In this document: piece after piece, positions 4,981 to 5,418 of the stretch
Position numbering within the stretch: the stretch's first letter is position 1
Layout: each line of letters begins with the position of its first letter
Notes under the pieces: generated by a model
Told to the model about the DNA's origin: nothing
What the model saw: only the letters and a program-made list of their open reading frames with translations
The model's database searches: none
Program-made: the position numbers and the translations under genes
DNA from: an uncultured Cytophagaceae bacterium
GTDB taxonomy: Bacteria; Bacteroidota; Bacteroidia; Cytophagales; Spirosomataceae
DNA: 5,418 bases
Assembly (NCBI GenBank): GCA_903960725.1
Contig: CAJCBY010000437.1
Coordinates: forward strand, 1 to 5,418
Direction of reading: 5' to 3'

Positions 4981-5418
4981 TTAATAGCTGCCAAAGGCAA
5001 AGCATTCAACGTCAAATCTCGAAGCAAACCGCCTTTACGGCCCACTTTTACCCCCCATTCCATGTCCTTTAATCCAGCGATGGAGTGGGCATCCGGATTT
5101 ATGGATACATAAATCCCTTTATCCATTGCCTCATAAATATGACGCCAATCTAAATCCAACCGATACGGGCTGGCGTTTAATTCAATGCTCACTCCATTCG
5201 CTTTACAAGCATCTAAGATCTTGGGCATCAGCAAAGGAAATCCGGGTCTTGCCAGCAATAATCGTCCCGTCGGATGACCTAAAATAGACGTGTAGGGATT
5301 TTCAATCGCTTTGATTACACGAGGCATCGCTTTCTCTAAATCCATCGTTAAACCCGCGTGAACAGACGCTACCACATAGTCAAATGAGGCCAAAACGGAG
5401 GCATCATAATCTAAACTA
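4959..5418 (-). CDS. polX: DNA polymerase X family, C-terminal PHP domain (partial)
   Basis: This is the 3' end of a gene whose start lies beyond the right edge. The frame is open to base 5418 and gives 152 residues. It matches the C-terminal PHP phosphoesterase domain of bacterial PolX, a gap-filling repair polymerase with a metal-dependent 3'-5' exonuclease/phosphatase activity. Counted from the edge, visible elements are FDYVVASVH (12-20, metal ligand His20), ILGHPTGRLL (45-54, His48), VSIELNASPYRLDLDWR (76-92, with Glu79) and SINPDAHS (105-112, Asp109 and His111). The spacing and the RLDLDW and NPDAHS motifs are characteristic of PolX rather than of stand-alone PHP proteins such as HisK. 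The polymerase half is not visible, so a free PHP hydrolase cannot be strictly excluded. The TTG at 5393 is not a plausible start, since it would cut into the domain. The stop codon lies in a 7-bp tandem repeat. Confidence 0.88.
   Translation of the reverse strand, partial: SLDYDASVLASFDYVVASVHAGLTMDLEKAMPRVIKAIENPYTSILGHPTGRLLLARPGFPLLMPKILDACKANGVSIELNASPYRLDLDWRHIYEAMDKGIYVSINPDAHSIAGLKDMEWGVKVGRKGGLLRDLTLNALPLAAIKTFFAKS

Noticed and set aside
5391..5393. TTG as a possible start of the PHP-domain protein
   Set aside because: The frame stays open to the right edge and the residues before it (DASVLASFDYVV) fit the PolX PHP domain, so this is an internal codon of a truncated gene.

Overview
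The window looks like a slice of ordinary chromosome from a member of the Bacteroidota, probably of the Cytophagales type. This is an inference. It rests on the TAnnTTTG-type promoter element in front of rpiB, the lack of Shine-Dalgarno sequences before the starts, the moderately AT-rich coding sequence, and the character of the proteins (a LolC/E-type permease beside rbfA, a DNA polymerase X with a C-terminal PHP domain, an RpiB with a CGSANG active-site loop). No phage, transposon, CRISPR or defence genes are visible.

Layout: (1) 1-627 (+), the 3' part of a dicarboxylate/amino acid:cation symporter of the glutamate transporter fold. (2) 605-1840 (-), a LolC/LolE-like ABC transporter permease, preceded by rbfA at 1845-2243 (-); these two form a tight operon. 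(3) 2244-2344, a divergent promoter region. (4) 2345-3703 (+), a polytopic membrane protein that looks like a GT-C/GT39 glycosyltransferase and has no firm family name. (5) 3705-4148 (-), rpiB. (6) 4149-4218, a compact divergent promoter region. (7) 4219-4941 (+), a LOG-family nucleotide phosphoribohydrolase. (8) 4959-5418 (-), the C-terminal PHP domain of DNA polymerase X, running off the right edge.

Packing is very tight. The three convergent junctions are a 23-bp overlap, a 1-bp gap and a 17-bp gap. Each holds an inverted repeat that reaches into coding sequence or a stop codon. The most striking is at 604-628, where a near-palindrome contains both stop codons and makes the two unrelated proteins end in the same pattern, FNxPxAD.

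Most genes are housekeeping: 30S subunit maturation (rbfA), the pentose phosphate pathway (rpiB), DNA repair (polX) and envelope lipoprotein export (the permease). One functional link is plausible. The LOG enzyme releases ribose 5-phosphate from nucleoside monophosphates, and RpiB, transcribed divergently from the same 70-bp region, isomerises ribose 5-phosphate. I see no clear new multi-gene system. The best leads are this LOG/RpiB pair with overlapping promoters, the mirrored gene ends at 604-628, the unnamed GT-C-like protein, and two non-conservative substitutions in transport proteins (Ser for the usual substrate-site Asn in the symporter; Glu for the usual Gly in the first membrane helix of the permease).
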